From Clostridiales bacterium (lineage in GTDB: Bacteria; Bacillota; Clostridia; Saccharofermentanales; Saccharofermentanaceae), in contig JAFRRJ010000006.1 in the NCBI GenBank assembly GCA_017428155.1, positions 1 to 59,992 on the forward strand: a DNA stretch of 59,992 bases, written 5' to 3'. Both the position numbers and the translations under genes were made by a program. Below the pieces are notes generated by a model. That model was not told the origin of the DNA, ran no database searches, and saw only the letters and a list, made by a program, of their open reading frames with translations. This document shows, piece after piece, positions 34,179-42,903 of this stretch; position 1 is the stretch's first letter, and every line of letters starts with the position of its first letter.

Positions 34179-35732
34179 TTATGTTCCTAAATACTCTTTC
34201 CGTATTGATTCATAATCATCCGGCGCATTCTTAATTAACTCTTCCGTGTATGTGTAAAACTCAATAGGCGTCTTAATATGATTCATGTTAATGGCACCAA
34301 AATCCGGTAACGGAAGCTTTTTGTGATTCTTCCAGTTGTATGTGTATAAAAGGCCGCGGTCCAGATTAACAATAAGCGTTGCCGCCACACAGGTCGGCGA
34401 TTCAAGTAAAGACGGAGTCCAGGGCTTTTTCTTTCCTCTGGAAGTTTTGGGGAGCAGGAAATACCGTTCTTCAGTCTCAGCCACCATATCTCTTTCAATA
34501 TATTCTCCGTAAGTGAAGGTACCGTCTTTTTGAAGCATTCTGCTCTCGAAAATATATTTCTTAATGCTGTTTCCTTCAAAATAGATCTCAGACCGCTTAT
34601 ACAATTTATGTGTGACAGAATACCTGACCTCTTTATGCAAGGCAGGATCTATCGGCAGGAGGCCGTAATAGTACCGTTTTCTATCATCCAATTCGACAAT
34701 ATGCTTACCATCGGCAAACACATCCTGAGCACGGCTGCTATTAGGCTTGGATTCCTTATCCTTGGAATAGACTTCATCAATTAAGGAATCGTTTTTCTCA
34801 GAATTTAAGGCTTCAACAACACTTGACGGGAACACCTTTTCGAGCGCTTTACAGTCAATTCCGTCCCGGCCCTTCCAGAAAAACAACGGGTAAAACAATT
34901 CAGTCTCGTATCCTTCAAAACCCCATTCACTGCGCTTGGAAAACCTGTCGGCAAATCCCCTGTGATCAGGTGTCTGCAACACTCCGCATACTGAAAGGAC
35001 GCCAAGTATTACATTGATCTCGTTACCGCTGGCATTTATGAACTTAGCTTTTGTAATAAGTTTCTGGAGCGCAGTGTACTTATTGGAATCGCCCATTTCT
35101 TTTGCCAGTTCCAGGATCTTTATCAGTATATCTATGTCTTCCTTCTTATAGTTAACCTTCGGCAGTTCCTTGAATTGCTTCAGATCAAACAGGGCATAAT
35201 CAGGACGCTGGACCCGTTCGATAGTACTATCCTGAGGATAGTAGAGTGTGTATCGCGAGAAAGAATCTTCAATGTGACTTACACCCTTATCGTCAATATC
35301 AAGACCACAAACACTGCAGCATTTTCTTCCATAAGGTAAACGTGTATGGTCTGCTTTGTGGCTGATCATGCTCTTAGCAAAGAAATAACTGGCAAGCGCA
35401 GTTCTATACTGGTTTGCACCGGTCGAAAGACTATACAGAAAACCATTGACCAGATCATTCAAATCAATGTCCTTCCATACACTCATCAGTTCGGATATGA
35501 CATCATCGTGATTGCGGTCTACAGCAGCGATCAGGATTCCCTTGTCGATACCTCTCTTGATATCTAAAGTGTGATCCAGATTATCATGACAAGGTGTCGG
35601 ATCATCATATCCGAAATACCGTTTTAACTGTTCCCTGGCCTTACGGTTTCTGTACAGAACACGCCAGTAGTAATAATCTTTTAAGACTTTCTTCGCTTCT
35701 TTAGATGAGTAATCCATTTTTACTGCTGTCAT
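34179..35732 (-). CDS. Large hypothetical protein with a CxxC motif
   Basis: A 517-residue soluble protein. Residues 1-60 are highly charged, with a basic run (WRVLYRNRKAREQLKRYFG). A CCSVCG motif lies near residue 137, but no second pair makes a clear zinc site. The rest is rich in Tyr, Lys and Asp. I recognise no family. Its ATG overlaps the stop of the LRR-like gene (ATGA), so the two form a translationally coupled pair, which suggests they act together. Confidence 0.65.
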   Translation of the reverse strand: MTAVKMDYSSKEAKKVLKDYYYWRVLYRNRKAREQLKRYFGYDDPTPCHDNLDHTLDIKRGIDKGILIAAVDRNHDDVISELMSVWKDIDLNDLVNGFLYSLSTGANQYRTALASYFFAKSMISHKADHTRLPYGRKCCSVCGLDIDDKGVSHIEDSFSRYTLYYPQDSTIERVQRPDYALFDLKQFKELPKVNYKKEDIDILIKILELAKEMGDSNKYTALQKLITKAKFINASGNEINVILGVLSVCGVLQTPDHRGFADRFSKRSEWGFEGYETELFYPLFFWKGRDGIDCKALEKVFPSSVVEALNSEKNDSLIDEVYSKDKESKPNSSRAQDVFADGKHIVELDDRKRYYYGLLPIDPALHKEVRYSVTHKLYKRSEIYFEGNSIKKYIFESRMLQKDGTFTYGEYIERDMVAETEERYFLLPKTSRGKKKPWTPSLLESPTCVAATLIVNLDRGLLYTYNWKNHKKLPLPDFGAINMNHIKTPIEFYTYTEELIKNAPDDYESIRKEYLGT

Positions 35733-36541
35733 TCCATTCTTTTGCTTTTCAGCATCTCTTCAAATTCTTCCAAATACTTTTGGAACCTCTCATCATCTTG
35801 TCCTTTCAGGCATTTTCTTTTGTTCTTACAAAGGAAATAATACTGCCTGTACCCGTCTTTATCCATAATGCCCGAAGTAACGTAAGGTTTTGTTATCGTA
35901 CCTTTTAACGATTCCGGAAATCCTGCCAGAAGATCTGTTAATTCTTCCACAGTAAACCTTGTAGGATTAATATCCAGCACTTCAATATTGCTTCGTGAGA
36001 GGCAAAGATAATCGTTATCTTCGACACACTTTCCGCACCACTCAAAATGGGTTATTCCGGTATTTAATATGGGCTTAAATGACGGGATCACCATGCCGGC
36101 CCAGACCATATCGCCGAGGCACAAAGACCTGAGACTTTTTGAAGTCACGATTTGGCTTATATCGTGCAGCCGGCTGAAATCATAAATCCCTAATCCAAGC
36201 AGGCTGTCATTATCACTCATATCCCATAAAGAGGTTGCTCTCTGATTAAAGAACCAGTTAATGTACTTGATGTTCTTCAGCGTCCCCAATAATGTCAGAT
36301 CTTCAACTGACTTATTTTTCCAGAAAGATATGGCTTCGAACCGGTTCCCGTATTTTTGAATGAAATAGGAGAAAGTATCCTGTTTTAAGCCTGAGATAAC
36401 AATAGATTTGGCATCCGGATAATTATTTATCGTATCTATCTGCTCATAACTGATGACACCTCCGTCAACTTCGCTTTGTCTCAGATCCAGATCAAAGTCC
36501 GCTTCAGGAGGTGTATTCATATAATTTGTTATATCGATCAT
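35729..36541 (-). CDS. Leucine-rich-repeat-like protein, immunity-type
   Basis: A 270-residue protein with a repeating strand-turn pattern of the LRR type: LTLLGTLKNIKYINWFF, SLLGLGIYDFSRLHDIS, SLRSLCLGDMVWAG, and IEVLDINPTRFTVEEL. The repeats are irregular. The C-terminal 60 residues are basic and charged. There is no signal peptide. Similar stand-alone proteins are common in bacterial immunity-gene clusters. A good ribosome site (GGGGA) precedes the ATG. The downstream 517-residue gene overlaps its stop. Confidence 0.62.
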   Translation of the reverse strand: MIDITNYMNTPPEADFDLDLRQSEVDGGVISYEQIDTINNYPDAKSIVISGLKQDTFSYFIQKYGNRFEAISFWKNKSVEDLTLLGTLKNIKYINWFFNQRATSLWDMSDNDSLLGLGIYDFSRLHDISQIVTSKSLRSLCLGDMVWAGMVIPSFKPILNTGITHFEWCGKCVEDNDYLCLSRSNIEVLDINPTRFTVEELTDLLAGFPESLKGTITKPYVTSGIMDKDGYRQYYFLCKNKRKCLKGQDDERFQKYLEEFEEMLKSKRME

Positions 36542-36644
36542 GTTCTAATCCCCACAGTCCAAGCTTGCTCTTAAAATCCGTTTTGAATTACGCTTCAAAC
36601 ATATGGATTATAACATGCGGGAACTGCTTCCATCAGTCTTTATA

Positions 36645-37172
36645 TCACGACGGGCATTCCCTGACCACAAAGCGGTATGTTCCGTCCTTATATTCGAAGA
36701 TTGAATATTCCCATGTCCAGTAATTCTTGAGTTCGTCATTCTGAATATAACTGAGATCCAGCGGAAGCAGTGGACTTTTCCCGTCAAAGGGGCGGTATGA
36801 GTCGATCTTATACTCATTGACCTTTGTGCCTTTTATGTCTTTAGTTTCTGTTGGTGTGGAGGCCATTGCTCTCTTTAAATCTTCTTTTGAACTTTGCGGA
36901 AGGATTCCATACAATCCGCCCAGAGTTGAGAATTCACGCGTCTCAAGCTGCAGTTCTGTATCCTGAAAGCCACGCATACCTGTTCTGTCAATATATTCTG
37001 AAATTCCGGGCAGGAGAGTATGATTGGCATAACTTGTTTTCGAGCCGGTATCAGGGACCTCACTGACTTGCCATGAAGTAGCAGAATGGCCGAATACAAG
37101 CATAATGGTAATATAGAGGACTACCGGAACCAGAATGACCATAAGTAATGTTGAGTGCGAATTCTTCTTCAT
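36645..37172 (-). CDS. Membrane-anchored hypothetical protein
   Basis: A 175-residue protein with one N-terminal membrane helix (LLMVILVPVVLYITIML) and a soluble domain that probably lies outside the membrane. No lipobox is seen. The ATG at 37172 has AGAGG 7 nt upstream; a GTG three codons earlier lies on top of that ribosome site. No family is recognised, and the flanking genes are unrelated. Confidence 0.6.
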   Translation of the reverse strand: MKKNSHSTLLMVILVPVVLYITIMLVFGHSATSWQVSEVPDTGSKTSYANHTLLPGISEYIDRTGMRGFQDTELQLETREFSTLGGLYGILPQSSKEDLKRAMASTPTETKDIKGTKVNEYKIDSYRPFDGKSPLLPLDLSYIQNDELKNYWTWEYSIFEYKDGTYRFVVRECPS

Positions 37173-37339
37173 AAGGAACACCTCTTCTCAGCAGATTATC
37201 TTCGATGCCTTTATAATACCACCGTCAATATCGTTTTTCAAGCACTTTTTATCGTTATTCGATATATTTATTCTGATAATCGCGAGAAGCACCCGTTCCT
37301 TCGGCATTCGCTTCCAAGGGGGAAATACGTATTTTTGCG

Positions 37340-38374
37340 CTATTTCACTCCGCTTTCCAGGATTTTAAATGACTTCTTCTCACAATCGATTTGAGCTAAT
37401 GCTCCAACAGGCAATACCGTCATCGGCGTCCTGTGAATGAAATCAACATTCTCGAGTATAACCATGTCAGGCCTTCCCACTTCCATGTTAATAACCTTGA
37501 GCAAAGTATCTTTGTATTCTCCGTCTGCGACAGGACCGGTAATGATAGCTTTTGCGTGCTCGAGGATCCCCGCCGCCGCAAATGCTCTCAGCTGATGACG
37601 CGCGGCAAGTACTGAGCCGTATGTATTGATCGGCGAACCGTACTCATACGCGATAATGCTGTTCTCCCACATCTCATGACAAGGGAAAAACTTCGTGCCC
37701 ATGATCTGCTGCAAAGGACCTCCGCAGATCGATATGATACGGCCTTCCACAACTCCGCTTCCCTGAATCACGCTGTAACCGGCGTTATCTGTCCAGGTTA
37801 TCTCCTCATCCGAAGTTGCTGACCAGTTGGTAGATGTATATCTTGGGGAGGGCTTTATCTCTCCGATCACATCAGAAGAGAATATTGATTTCCTTATTGC
37901 TTCTTCTGTATATGCATCAAGACTGCCCGGCTGGGCGATCGGCGTCAGGACATTCGGACCGTAGAAAGAACGCACGCCGGCATATGCGAATACGGCATTC
38001 CATGTAGCTATATCAGAATAGCCCATGAAGACCTTCGGATTGCATCTGATCACATCTTCATCTATAAAAGGCAGGACACGGTAAGAATCGTCACCGCCCA
38101 TTATGCAGACAATTCCTTTGACATCTTCATTTGCAAGTGCCCACATAAGGTCTTCTGCACGCTTTTCAGGATGAGCATAGAGGTATTCGCTGCCCTTAAG
38201 AGCATTAGGTGTCTCGATAACTTTTACACCGAAAATCTCTTCGAATCTGGCTTTGCCGGTATTATATCTTTGAAGCAGATCAGCATCACCGGCGCGGCCG
38301 CCCGAGATGGAAATAAATGCCACCGTATCACCGGGGTTTATTTTGTTCGGTATCTTAAGATCTTTAAGATTCAT
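37340..38374 (-). CDS. S66 family peptidase (LD-carboxypeptidase / MccF type)
   Basis: A 344-residue serine peptidase. The opening GDTVAFISISGG and CIMGGDDSYRVLPFID are family motifs. The catalytic Ser is in FMGYSDIATW. The region around IIAYEYGSP should hold the catalytic Glu, and FIHRTPM the catalytic His. S66 enzymes cleave the LD-bond of murein tripeptides or detoxify the nucleotide antibiotic microcin C (MccF). The length and the long insertion before the Glu region look more MccF-like than LdcA-like, but I cannot decide. GGAG precedes the ATG. Confidence 0.88.
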   Translation of the reverse strand: MNLKDLKIPNKINPGDTVAFISISGGRAGDADLLQRYNTGKARFEEIFGVKVIETPNALKGSEYLYAHPEKRAEDLMWALANEDVKGIVCIMGGDDSYRVLPFIDEDVIRCNPKVFMGYSDIATWNAVFAYAGVRSFYGPNVLTPIAQPGSLDAYTEEAIRKSIFSSDVIGEIKPSPRYTSTNWSATSDEEITWTDNAGYSVIQGSGVVEGRIISICGGPLQQIMGTKFFPCHEMWENSIIAYEYGSPINTYGSVLAARHQLRAFAAAGILEHAKAIITGPVADGEYKDTLLKVINMEVGRPDMVILENVDFIHRTPMTVLPVGALAQIDCEKKSFKILESGVK

Positions 38375-38385
38375 ATTATCTCCGG

Positions 38386-38604
38386 TTAATCTTTATCCTT
38401 CTTCAGCACATATTCAGCAAAGCTGTTAACATGCCTCGATATTATCTTTTCCTCAATAAACCCGCACAGGAAAAATAAGACAACACAGATGATCACTTTG
38501 AGCACTACACCTTTAAGCAGAATAATGACAGGAACGGAAAGCAGCCCGGATAAGATAATCCAGGATAATAAATTGAGTACAACACACAAATTACTGTATT
38601 TCAT
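38386..38604 (-). CDS. Small two-helix membrane protein
   Basis: A 72-residue protein with two hydrophobic segments (LCVVLNLLSWIILSGLL and VVLKVIICVVLFFLCGF) and a basic tail. The ribosome site is weak. It lies upstream of the S66 peptidase gene with an 11-nt gap, so it may be part of the same transcript. Function is unknown. Confidence 0.5.
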   Translation of the reverse strand: MKYSNLCVVLNLLSWIILSGLLSVPVIILLKGVVLKVIICVVLFFLCGFIEEKIISRHVNSFAEYVLKKDKD

Positions 38605-38649
38605 TTGATCCGACTTCCCGAAATATATTCTGCTTAACAGTTAAGCGGA

Positions 38650-39144
38650 TTAGATCCTCTTGCCGTAGATCTCGCAGTCAAGGAGCCTGGTGCCGTCCTT
38701 TTTGATCATGACATTCTCCCACTTGAAGCTGTCTTCGGTAATATCCGAGAATATCCAGTAAACATCTTCCTGATCCAGAACTTTCCCGACGAGCCTGTCC
38801 CCTTCTTTGGTAAAGCATAATCTCTTCATGCAATGATCGCATGTATAGCAAACGTCATAACATTTATCTGCGGCATTGAACATGCGGAATGACGAACCGT
38901 ATTCTCCGTCAGGCTGAGGCATCGCTTCTTTTGTTGCCCTGGACGGGAAGATAAAGACATCCTGTATTCCGGCTCCTTCAAGAACTCTCCTGAAGATCCA
39001 CTCGCCTTTTACATATCTTTTCTGACCGCCGTACTCATCATAGTAGTCGCAGTCCCAGTCACCTAAAAGCGGTGCAAACCAGTCGTATTCATCAGGTATC
39101 TTATCAGTCTTTTCACTTAACAGTGCATCAATAAAAATATCCAT
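38650..39144 (-). CDS. DUF1579-like beta-barrel protein
   Basis: A 164-residue soluble protein. LLGDWDCDYYDEYGG, VKGEWIFRRVLEG and EYGSSFRMFNAADKCY resemble the DUF1579/lipocalin-like pattern of heme- or ligand-binding beta-barrels. Cysteines in YTCDHCMKRLC could bind metal. I place the start at ATG 39144, with GGAG 8 nt upstream; a TTG two codons earlier is less likely. It stands alone, with the hairpin-repeat region upstream. Confidence 0.6.
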   Translation of the reverse strand: MDIFIDALLSEKTDKIPDEYDWFAPLLGDWDCDYYDEYGGQKRYVKGEWIFRRVLEGAGIQDVFIFPSRATKEAMPQPDGEYGSSFRMFNAADKCYDVCYTCDHCMKRLCFTKEGDRLVGKVLDQEDVYWIFSDITEDSFKWENVMIKKDGTRLLDCEIYGKRI

Positions 39145-39390
39145 TTCCAAATCTCCATAATAGTGATTGCCGGTATGATCTGCCGTTCAGTAAATTATAA
39201 CATCCGGAGTTTATACACGGGGTTATTTGTGGTCTTGCATCCCGGTCTATTCTTCGCGCGCGGGAAAAGCTTTACATCATTATGGTCAGGGAAAACATTT
39301 TGATTCCTTATTCCATATGTATGACGGAATAAACTACACTTATTATCTGACGTTTAGCGATGATTCCGTGCGATGAAGCATATAAGCCTG

Positions 39391-39580
39391 CGTACCTATA
39401 AATCGCGCGAAAAAAATATTCTTATAGGTACGTTTCTGCTTAAAGACCGCATTTTCGCGCTTCGCGTACCTATAAATCGCGCGAAAAATCTATTCTTATA
39501 GGTACGTTTCTGCTTAAAGACCGCATTTTCGCGCTTCGCGTACCTATAAATCGCGCGAAAAATCTATTCTTATAGGTACA
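39391..39580. repeat. 74-bp tandem repeat of palindromic hairpins (2.6 copies)
   Basis: Units start at 39391, 39465 and 39539 (the third is partial, ending about 39580). Each carries GTACCTATAA, a 20-nt loop, then TTATAGGTAC, a perfect 10-bp stem. The spacers between stems (TTTCTGCTTAAAGACCGC and so on) are identical in both complete units. The loop has GCGCGAAAA and the spacer TTTTCGCGC, complementary to each other. Two substitutions in the loop separate copies 1 and 2. It occupies the middle of the 467-nt gene-free stretch 39151-39617, between two minus-strand genes. Confidence 0.92.
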
Positions 39581-39617
39581 CCGGCTCAAATCACATTCCG
39601 ATCAATAACTGCCTGAA

Positions 39618-40787
39618 TCATTCCACATACATAACCGTCTCAAGATCATCGAATCCATAATGCCTGAATGAGATCCTGTAGTCAGGATGCATCCCGAGAA
39701 CGAGGTCAGCTAATATGACAAAGTCTTCGAACTTATGGTAGACGGAAATCGCCATTCTTGGACGGTTTTCCATGATGAGCTTACGGGCACCCTGAAGTGC
39801 TTCGTACTCCGCGCCTTCAATATCCATCTTGATGAAAGTGATCCTCTTGCCCGCAAGGACATCATCGAGCGCTGCAGTCTCTATCTCCTCAACGCCTTCA
39901 AAGTTCCTCTTCTCTGCTTCTTCCTTGCTGATGATGCACGAAGTCTCAAAAGCATCTGCAGCGAAATATACCTTCTTATTAACATCTGCGGTTCCACAAG
40001 GGTAAAGATCGCATTTGCCGAGTGGCGCAAGGATCTCCCTGGCTCTGGCATAATTCTTCGGATCGGCTTCAAAGGAATAAATGTGGTCAAAACCTTTGGC
40101 GCCGCACCAGCCTGCGAAGTTGTAGCAGGTGGCTCCGTCAAAGCAGCCGCAGTCCACAAAGACCTCGTTCTCGCGCGCTTCGAAAAAATCGAAGTACTGG
40201 CCCTGGTTATTGCGCCAGTCGAAGATTCCTCCGATGATATTCTTCTCGCTTATTCCGACATCATTGATAAGACGCTTCCTTATCTCATCAGCTACAGGCT
40301 TTACCGGATAAGAGATAACTAATGTCTTATCTCCATAAAGAGTGATATTCCCGGCAAGTTCTTTCTCAGGCATTACCTTGATCCCTGTCTGGTCATCAAC
40401 TGGTCCCTTGCTCTCATCAGGATCAATGAACGCATCGACATTCACGCCAAACTGCTTAAATCTTCCGGCTAGATAATGTCCTGCAACACCTGCACCGTAG
40501 ATCAGGCAGTGCGAACCCTTCTGAATCTTCTCAACATAAACCTGCATGTCACTGTTCAGATTTCTGTACTTTGACTCAAGCCCCGTGATATATCCTAAAT
40601 CGCCCGTTTTTGCATATTGCATCCTGGCCTCGAAAATCTTCTTCGATATCTCATCGTTAAGATGCGCATACACTTTGCTTGCCAGTTCCTCAAACCCGGC
40701 ATCCATATTACCGGATCCCCTCAGCGCCTTCTGCTTGTCAGCTGCCTCATCCGAACCGTATTCAATGCGCTTTTCAGATATACTCAT
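39618..40787 (-). CDS. FkbM-family SAM-dependent methyltransferase with N-terminal Rossmann domain
   Basis: A 389-residue protein. The C-terminal half is an FkbM methyltransferase: VFVDCGCFDGATCYNF (about 209-224) binds SAM, IYSFEADPKN is motif II, and FIKMDIEGAEYEALQGA is the FkbM signature. The N-terminal half has a Rossmann-like segment (CLIYGAGVAGHYLAGRF, about 94-110) of the type found with sugar or polysaccharide-related FkbM enzymes. It is probably an O-methyltransferase acting on a glycan or secondary metabolite. GAGGAC precedes the ATG. The 74-bp repeat array lies just downstream of its stop. Confidence 0.88.
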   Translation of the reverse strand: MSISEKRIEYGSDEAADKQKALRGSGNMDAGFEELASKVYAHLNDEISKKIFEARMQYAKTGDLGYITGLESKYRNLNSDMQVYVEKIQKGSHCLIYGAGVAGHYLAGRFKQFGVNVDAFIDPDESKGPVDDQTGIKVMPEKELAGNITLYGDKTLVISYPVKPVADEIRKRLINDVGISEKNIIGGIFDWRNNQGQYFDFFEARENEVFVDCGCFDGATCYNFAGWCGAKGFDHIYSFEADPKNYARAREILAPLGKCDLYPCGTADVNKKVYFAADAFETSCIISKEEAEKRNFEGVEEIETAALDDVLAGKRITFIKMDIEGAEYEALQGARKLIMENRPRMAISVYHKFEDFVILADLVLGMHPDYRISFRHYGFDDLETVMYVE

Positions 40788-40819
40788 CTATTTGTCCTCT
40801 CTATATTCTGACGGTCTTT

Positions 40820-41359
40820 TTACTGTTCTATATCGCTGCCGTCAAAATCTATTCTATGATCAGTGCCCGAATCGTCATGATATACGATACTGTTCTCAAG
40901 GATCTTGAAATCAGTAATGATATCTTTGGAACCTTTTCTCCAGATCACATTGCAGTTCTGATCAAGGCCCAGAATTTCCATCTCCCCGCAGATTACCAGA
41001 CCGCCGGGAATTCTATGAATAGAATAATTAATGATGCTTTCCGGTATCTCCTGAGTGCTGATAATACCGTTAGTATCAAGATCGATCTTAGTAATGAAAT
41101 CATTTTGGAGAACCGTCAAAACATTATTGTCCAAAACGGCACAGTTCATATCGTAACAATAATGACTCCCTGTCAGTGCAGTTAAACTCTCAATGCCATT
41201 ATGCAGATTCCTGATGCAAAAGGTGCTGTACAGATCACTCTTCTTATAATTCCGGGGATTATATTCATGGTCATAAGAATTGCTGTTATCAGCAGAATCC
41301 AACGTGTAAGTTGAATCTATTGTGACAGTAACTTCGTATGATTCGTTTTTCAGCTTCAC
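40820..41359 (-). CDS. Small beta-rich protein, unknown
   Basis: A 179-residue protein made of short repeated strands (NCAVLDNNVLTVLQ, FITKIDLDTNGI, GGLVICGEMEILGLDQNCNVIWR), somewhat like fragments of a beta-propeller. There is no membrane segment. The start is GTG with GGAG about 8 nt upstream. It lies 27 nt after the 41387 gene, on the same strand, so the two are probably cotranscribed. I recognise no family. Confidence 0.6.
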   Translation of the reverse strand: MKLKNESYEVTVTIDSTYTLDSADNSNSYDHEYNPRNYKKSDLYSTFCIRNLHNGIESLTALTGSHYCYDMNCAVLDNNVLTVLQNDFITKIDLDTNGIISTQEIPESIINYSIHRIPGGLVICGEMEILGLDQNCNVIWRKGSKDIITDFKILENSIVYHDDSGTDHRIDFDGSDIEQ

Positions 41360-41386
41360 CGATATGCTCCAAGATCAAAACACTGA

Positions 41387-41761
41387 TTATTTGTCTTCTT
41401 TTATCTCTTCCAATGTGTTCACATCGTATTTTTTCTTTTCTCCATTGATCAGAGTAACCGTAATATATGACGCAGTTACTTCATCGATCTGCTTATAATA
41501 TTCGATTTCGGTTGTCTCGACCCAATGACTCGATGTCCTTCCCAAAGCATATTCTTCGTACGGTTCTATCAGAAAATATTTAATGATTCTGGAACCGATA
41601 ACGATACAGAACTTTTCTTCAGGATCAATATATGCATCAGATGGATAACTACCAAACTCACCGACACAGGCAAGCCGTCTCTTGGATCCTTTAAAATACA
41701 TAATTGCCTCATCGAATCTTCCTTCTATGTATAGATTTTTAGATTCTGCAAGCATCTCCAT
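41387..41761 (-). CDS. Small hypothetical protein
   Basis: A 124-residue soluble protein, starting MEMLAESKNLYIEGRF. A strong ribosome site (AAAGGAG) precedes the ATG. It resembles no family I can name. Tyr and Glu content is high. It lies 27 nt upstream of the 40820 gene, and the pair probably forms a small operon in the immunity-like region. Confidence 0.6.
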   Translation of the reverse strand: MEMLAESKNLYIEGRFDEAIMYFKGSKRRLACVGEFGSYPSDAYIDPEEKFCIVIGSRIIKYFLIEPYEEYALGRTSSHWVETTEIEYYKQIDEVTASYITVTLINGEKKKYDVNTLEEIKEDK

Positions 41762-41814
41762 TATATGCTCCTTTCACTCTTCTGATTTCCTGTTTGTTAT
41801 GTGTTTCCCCGTTG

Positions 41815-41928
41815 TTATATCTGTTCTTTTGTGTATTCGAGGATATCCTTAAACGGACGTTTCTCGCGTTCCATGATCTCCTTTGAGTCAGCACCGAAAT
41901 GCGAATCCGCCATGTACCAGTTGCTCAT
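41815..41928 (-). pseudogene. N-terminal fragment of a metallophosphoesterase
   Basis: A 37-codon open frame. It begins MSNWYMADSHFG and continues with REKRPFKDILEY before a stop. This matches the start of small calcineurin-like metallophosphoesterases (MNYY..ADTHFG...NRPF). The metal-binding DxH (ADSH) is present, but all later motifs are absent, so it cannot be an active enzyme. GGAGG lies about 10 nt before the ATG. The surrounding sequence contains no other recognisable part of that gene. It is probably a remnant of a deletion. Confidence 0.6.
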
Positions 41929-41950
41929 TAAAGTCCGTCCTCCGCGCGAT

Positions 41951-42682
41951 CTATTTCACTATATCGAAGCAGTACTTTTTCTTATCAAGACCGACAAGAA
42001 CACACTCATCATCAAGCGAATAGACTCCGCCAAATGCTTCAGGGAAGATCCCTATCTCAAAACCTCTGTATTGTCTTTCACCTGAACTGAGCTTCGATAG
42101 ATATTCACTGACGCAAAGATATATCCTGGCGGGTTTACCGGATCCCGGCTGTTCATTGTCCTCTGATACAACGAAGTTTTTCTCCGGATCATCAAGATAT
42201 AAAAGAGTATTGGTCTCAAAAGCAAACTCCCAATACCTTCCGTCTTCACATTTGACAGTTATTTTCCTTGCGCTGTCGCTCTTATGTAAGTAGCCGTGCT
42301 GCGAAAAAAGCAATTCGACATCAAACGTTCTGTTTAAGCATTCTTCATCAGTGGGAATATAATAGTATTTCCCGAGGAACGCATACTGAAGCTTAGTGAA
42401 GTATTCAACTCTTTCTTCCGGAGTCTTATCGAAAAGCACTTCCGCCCCTAAGTCTTTCCACGCCTCTCCCCATTTTCTATCCGCATCCTTTATAGGGGAA
42501 AAACTATCGTTAGGAATATACGGAAGATAATGGAAGCCGCATATCCGGCAGATCTGACAACATCCTTCAGGACTCCTGTCAGAAGCATCAAGCAACAGCC
42601 CCGTCTGTTTGCATGCCGGACAAGTGTATTTGGGCTCGCCCTTCTCTTTATTAAGCCCGTTATGATTACGCATAATTCTCAT
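41951..42682 (-). CDS. CPCC-like cysteine-rich protein, immunity-type
   Basis: A 243-residue soluble protein. Near the N-terminus, CPACKQTGLLL and CCQICRICGFHYLP (residues about 20-52) form a zinc-binding cluster like the CPCC family found in bacterial immunity loci. The remainder is beta-rich, with KITVKCEDGRYWEFAFE. ATG codons at 42682 and 42673 are both possible starts; AGGAT lies just upstream. Function is unknown. The truncated metallophosphoesterase lies 22 nt downstream. Confidence 0.65.
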   Translation of the reverse strand: MRIMRNHNGLNKEKGEPKYTCPACKQTGLLLDASDRSPEGCCQICRICGFHYLPYIPNDSFSPIKDADRKWGEAWKDLGAEVLFDKTPEERVEYFTKLQYAFLGKYYYIPTDEECLNRTFDVELLFSQHGYLHKSDSARKITVKCEDGRYWEFAFETNTLLYLDDPEKNFVVSEDNEQPGSGKPARIYLCVSEYLSKLSSGERQYRGFEIGIFPEAFGGVYSLDDECVLVGLDKKKYCFDIVK

Positions 42683-42903
42683 GATCCTATTCGTTAACTC
42701 CCCATTTAACAGAATGATCCGTTCCGTTTCCGGTCCGGTATTCTCATTATAACAGCAAACGATCCATTCACTGTCACTTATTGGTCTTTATATATACCTG
42801 CACATATCTGTACAAGAATGGTCCGCTTTGCAACAATAAAAGCAAAACAACTGTATAAATGGTATCAGGTTATATTTTCGAGATATAAAGCGGAGGCACA
42901 TAT

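Noticed and set aside
39391..39580. CRISPR-like array
   Set aside because: The spacers between hairpins are identical, not different, there are only about three units, and no cas gene is present, so it is a tandem repeat.
40679..41185. A plus-strand frame spanning the gap between the FkbM gene and the next gene
   Set aside because: It overlaps two minus-strand genes that have ribosome sites, and its protein shows no recognisable features.
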